From CAZICM01 sp964537685 (GTDB lineage: Bacteria > Myxococcota_A > Polyangia > Polyangiales > Polyangiaceae), in assembly GCA_964537685.1 (NCBI GenBank), contig CAZICM010000001.1:62001-126000 (forward strand): 64,000 bases of DNA, in the 5' to 3' direction. Within the stretch, counting starts at the first letter, position 1. Each line of letters begins with the position of its first letter. The notes under the pieces are model-generated. The model had not been told where the DNA came from, made no database searches, and saw only the letters and a program-made list of their open reading frames with translations. The position numbers were made by a program, and so were the translations under genes. Below, in pieces: positions 62,501 to 64,000 of the stretch.

Positions 62501-63635
62501 CGCCCGAGCCCGAAATGGTGATGACCACCGAGCCGCCTTCAAGCCTCTCGGCCCTTCCTCCCCAGGCTTTTGCGGCTTGCAGCAAAGGCTCATCGGCGGC
62601 GTTTGCGCCCTCGTCTCCCGGCGCGTTCTCTTCCGTTCCTTCTTCGGGAATCCGGCCTTGAACAAAAACAACCGATAAGAGCCGCCGTTCACTTCTCGTC
62701 AATCCTGCGGGATTGGGTGTGGGCTGCGACCCCCGCGCCGACGATGCCGCGCCAAACTCAAACGATGTGCGCAGACCCTCGAGCGTCGTGACCACGGCGG
62801 AAGCATCGCGGGGCCGCGCGGAAGGATGTTTTGCCAGCATTTGCGCCACCAGGGCATCGAGCGCGGCGGGCACGTCGGGCCTTAAATCGCGGACCCGGGG
62901 CGCCTCTTCAAACAGAATCTTCGCGAGGGCCGCCATAAAATGCGAACCGGCGAAGGCGGGCTTTCCCGTTAGACACTCAAACAGCACACAGCCCAGCGTA
63001 AAAATATCGGCCCGCACATCGATGGTGCTCGAGCTTTTCACCTGTTCGGGCGCCATATAGCCCGGCGTTCCCAGCATCGTGCCCGCATGCGTGACCGGCG
63101 GCAGATTCCCAATGCGGGCAATCCCAAAGTCGAGCACCTTCACCTGCCGCACATCTCCATCCACAAGCAGCAGATTCTTCGGCTTTAAATCGCGGTGAAT
63201 AATGCCGCGCTCATGCGCCGCCGACAGCGCATCGGCCACCCGCTGCGTCAGCGCCACACTGTCTTCCACACTCAGCCTTCCGCGCGCGAGCCGGGCCTCC
63301 AAATCCTCCCCTTCCACCCATTCCATCGCGATATAGGGAGCCCCGCCCGCTTCGATTCCATGCGCGACAAAACGAACGATGCCTGGATGCCGAAGCTCCG
63401 ACAGCACTTGGGCCTCTCGTTCAAAACGCGTGAATTCCGGCCCTTTTCTAGACCGCTGCAACATCTTCAGCGCGACGGTCTCACCCGTTTCGCGATCATG
63501 CGCGCGGTACACCTCACCCATCCCGCCCAAGCCGGCAAGCCGCTCAATGATAAATCGGCCGCCGACCCACTCACCAGCGCGCATAAGGGCGTAGTATCCG
63601 TGCTTTTCGAGCGTATCGTCCACACATACTTCCAC
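59580..63635 (-). CDS. Ser/Thr protein kinase-degenerate cyclase-AAA-TPR protein
   Basis: This ~1351-residue signalling protein begins with a Hanks-type kinase: Gly loop LAGLGGMGEVY, Lys57 (VALKML), HRDLKPKN (147-154) and DFG (169-171), so it is probably active. A region resembling adenylate-cyclase homology domains follows (LLSVVFVQG, ALSTGRGEA) without the usual metal Asp residues, then an AAA_16 ATPase (P-loop TAAPGMGKSRLA, about residue 530; LLIIDDLQWGD) and ~600 residues of TPR-like helices. This architecture is common in Myxococcota and presumably integrates signals. The GTG start is uncertain; ATG 63584 is an alternative. Confidence 0.9.
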   Translation of the reverse strand: MEVCVDDTLEKHGYYALMRAGEWVGGRFIIERLAGLGGMGEVYRAHDRETGETVALKMLQRSRKGPEFTRFEREAQVLSELRHPGIVRFVAHGIEAGGAPYIAMEWVEGEDLEARLARGRLSVEDSVALTQRVADALSAAHERGIIHRDLKPKNLLLVDGDVRQVKVLDFGIARIGNLPPVTHAGTMLGTPGYMAPEQVKSSSTIDVRADIFTLGCVLFECLTGKPAFAGSHFMAALAKILFEEAPRVRDLRPDVPAALDALVAQMLAKHPSARPRDASAVVTTLEGLRTSFEFGAASSARGSQPTPNPAGLTRSERRLLSVVFVQGRIPEEGTEENAPGDEGANAADEPLLQAAKAWGGRAERLEGGSVVITISGSGAHVATDLAVQAARCALAVRGAAGNRMVALSTGRGEASGKPALGRVIDQAVALLGDLPAQQAHHPVSGRAQPVLIDEITAGLLDNRFVVLRGRAGLELYEELESAQVGIRTLLGKPTPFLGRDREIGELEALLIECIETQTARSVLITAAPGMGKSRLAHELMRKLRPAVDGDEAVSAEPASLPAAQVEIWFARGDSVSAGSTFNLLAQALRRTAGIQEGEPLETRRDKLLARTARHVAPADRRWVSEFLAELIGAPLPDEDSASLRAARQDLNLMGEQMRRAWEAFLRAELSAQPVLLIIDDLQWGDLSSVQFIDVALRALRRRPLMVVAFARPYVHEIFRRLWSDSNPYEIQLGELPEKAALRLVGKVLGERASPETAHRLVTQASGNAFYLEELIRAVAEGKSDSLPETVLAMVQARLDGLESEARRILRAASIFGEDFRSGGITALLGDSLPEARADDWLNSLVEREILVRKQESRFPGELEYSFGHGLLREGAYTTLTDEDRILGHKLAGEWLKAHGESDPALLAEHFEEGGDAFTAAGYYLKAAEQAQLGGDGDQAAAYARLGVQCNPPAEIRIRLLTLLCDAFVWRASGDPETAKHHADELLRLEPRPSPARFKALAARLQSLLPSSADPSRLSAAMLGFTSAPLEASDLEAAASSLCAAGWSACLDGRLLITSAILTHLHTLAEKAPAQSPARGWEKLVSALYEPYANEDPYRGLQAADDALAIFGQADHEHGLLLSKLIRGLCLLFLGDYIQAQRELATIADQCDTIRRFEPMHSMGWIGALCGTKDFKRAEQLAHLLIERGKTHKHPREEGLGHYALADTLAHQERYPEAQPHALRAVELLASAPFDRIFALSLLAHIQLRTSEESSAAQLAEEALKKLTLHSGSGFFRGMLVRLTYAEAINATHGRERARPAITAAKRRLIAMSASITDPAMRQDFLTNIPENARTLELSARWSGETIPPPRT

Positions 63636-63669
63636 CCCGGCCCGCTCTGCGCATTACGCTGCGGCCCCG

Positions 63670-64000
63670 ATGGCACAGAAGAAGAGCGTCGATTTTTTCT
63701 ACGACTTGTCTTGTCCCTACGCTTATCTCGCGCACACCCAAATCGAAGCGCTGTGTGAAAGGGCTGATTCAGCCCTGGTTTGGAAGCCTTTTTTGCTGGG
63801 CGGGCTCTTTCGGCTGTTGGGCAGTTCTATCGATCCCAATGTGGGGATGCCCGCGGCCAAAGCCCGAATGACGCTGCGCGATATGCAGCGCTGGGCCGAG
63901 CATTTTGGCGTGCCTTTGGTGCGTCCGCCCGAGCATCCCTGCCGCACGGTGCTCGCGCTTCGGAGCATTTTGGTTTCGGGCGATATTGCCCGGGCGACCA
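63670..64000 (+). CDS. DsbA-fold protein, HCCA-isomerase-like (partial)
   Basis: The gene runs off the right edge; 110 codons are visible. The start (VDFFYDLSCPYAYLAHTQ) has the thioredoxin-like fold entry of 2-hydroxychromene-2-carboxylate isomerases and kappa-class glutathione transferases, where the Ser before Pro binds glutathione. WKPFLLGGLFRLLG and the region VPLVRPPEHPCRTV follow as in the family. It is divergent from the kinase by 34 bp. Substrate unknown. Confidence 0.8.
   Translation, partial: MAQKKSVDFFYDLSCPYAYLAHTQIEALCERADSALVWKPFLLGGLFRLLGSSIDPNVGMPAAKARMTLRDMQRWAEHFGVPLVRPPEHPCRTVLALRSILVSGDIARAT

Noticed and set aside
1..64000. CRISPR array, insertion sequence, prophage or rRNA operon
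   Set aside because: No regularly spaced direct repeats, transposase or integrase motifs, phage structural genes or rRNA-like sequence were recognised by reading; coding minisatellites at 10.9-11.1 kb and 46.4-47.1 kb are in-frame protein repeats.

Overview
The window looks like a chromosomal stretch of a Myxococcota (myxobacterial, Polyangia-like) genome, possibly from a metagenome. This is inferred from content, not from any marker search. Supporting features are a very long Ser/Thr kinase fused to ATPase and TPR domains, many lipoproteins with Ser/Ala/Pro/Gly-rich linkers, a Cys-rich Dickkopf-like lipoprotein, a Pro-rich PilZ protein of the TIGR02266 type, a receiver-XRE regulator, a TolB/beta-barrel metallopeptidase fusion and GTG/TTG starts. 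Coding density is high, and convergent genes often end with zero or negative spacing.

Layout. 0-7.3 kb: the start of an AT-hook protein, a lipoprotein, PhoH, a phosphate-selective-type porin, a penicillin-binding transpeptidase and small proteins. 7.4-12.4 kb (minus): a tightly overlapping operon of a formyltransferase homologue, a Pro-rich PilZ protein and a HExxH peptidase-TolB-beta-barrel fusion. 12.5-15.3 kb (plus): ftsE-ftsX-envC-like cell-division amidase activation operon. 15.6-22.2 kb: an accessory, defence-flavoured segment with a TIR-NB-ARC-TPR protein, an AbiEii-like nucleotidyltransferase, a DUF262/HNH (GmrSD-like) nuclease and a coupled two-gene module carrying a PD-(D/E)XK-like protein. 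22.2-31.4 kb: a GH123/DUF4091 lipoprotein, an M14 carboxypeptidase, rsmB, rseP, an APC permease, a geranylgeranyl-reductase-type flavoprotein and tRNA-Pro(CGG).

31.7-42.4 kb: a receiver-HTH regulator, an HMA-thioredoxin lipoprotein, a degenerate TrpE-like protein, small secreted proteins, an orphan DNA methyltransferase, a MepA-like endopeptidase, a serpin and an M28 peptidase with a structured leader. 42.5-56.2 kb: membrane and hypothetical proteins, two paralogous AAA-PD-(D/E)XK proteins, a TPR lipoprotein, Cys-rich and beta-helix lipoproteins, and a methyltransferase with two glycosyltransferases. 56.2-64 kb: a clostripain-like protease divergent from a protein with an HEXXGH (M49-like) motif, a small secreted protein, the giant kinase and the start of a DsbA-fold isomerase.

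The strongest candidates for something undescribed are the TIR-NB-ARC-TPR protein with Gln in place of the expected catalytic Glu, the coupled 21.3-22.2 kb module with its own promoter and hairpin leader, and the divergent clostripain/HEXXGH pair. All functional statements rest on motifs read by eye; no database search was possible.
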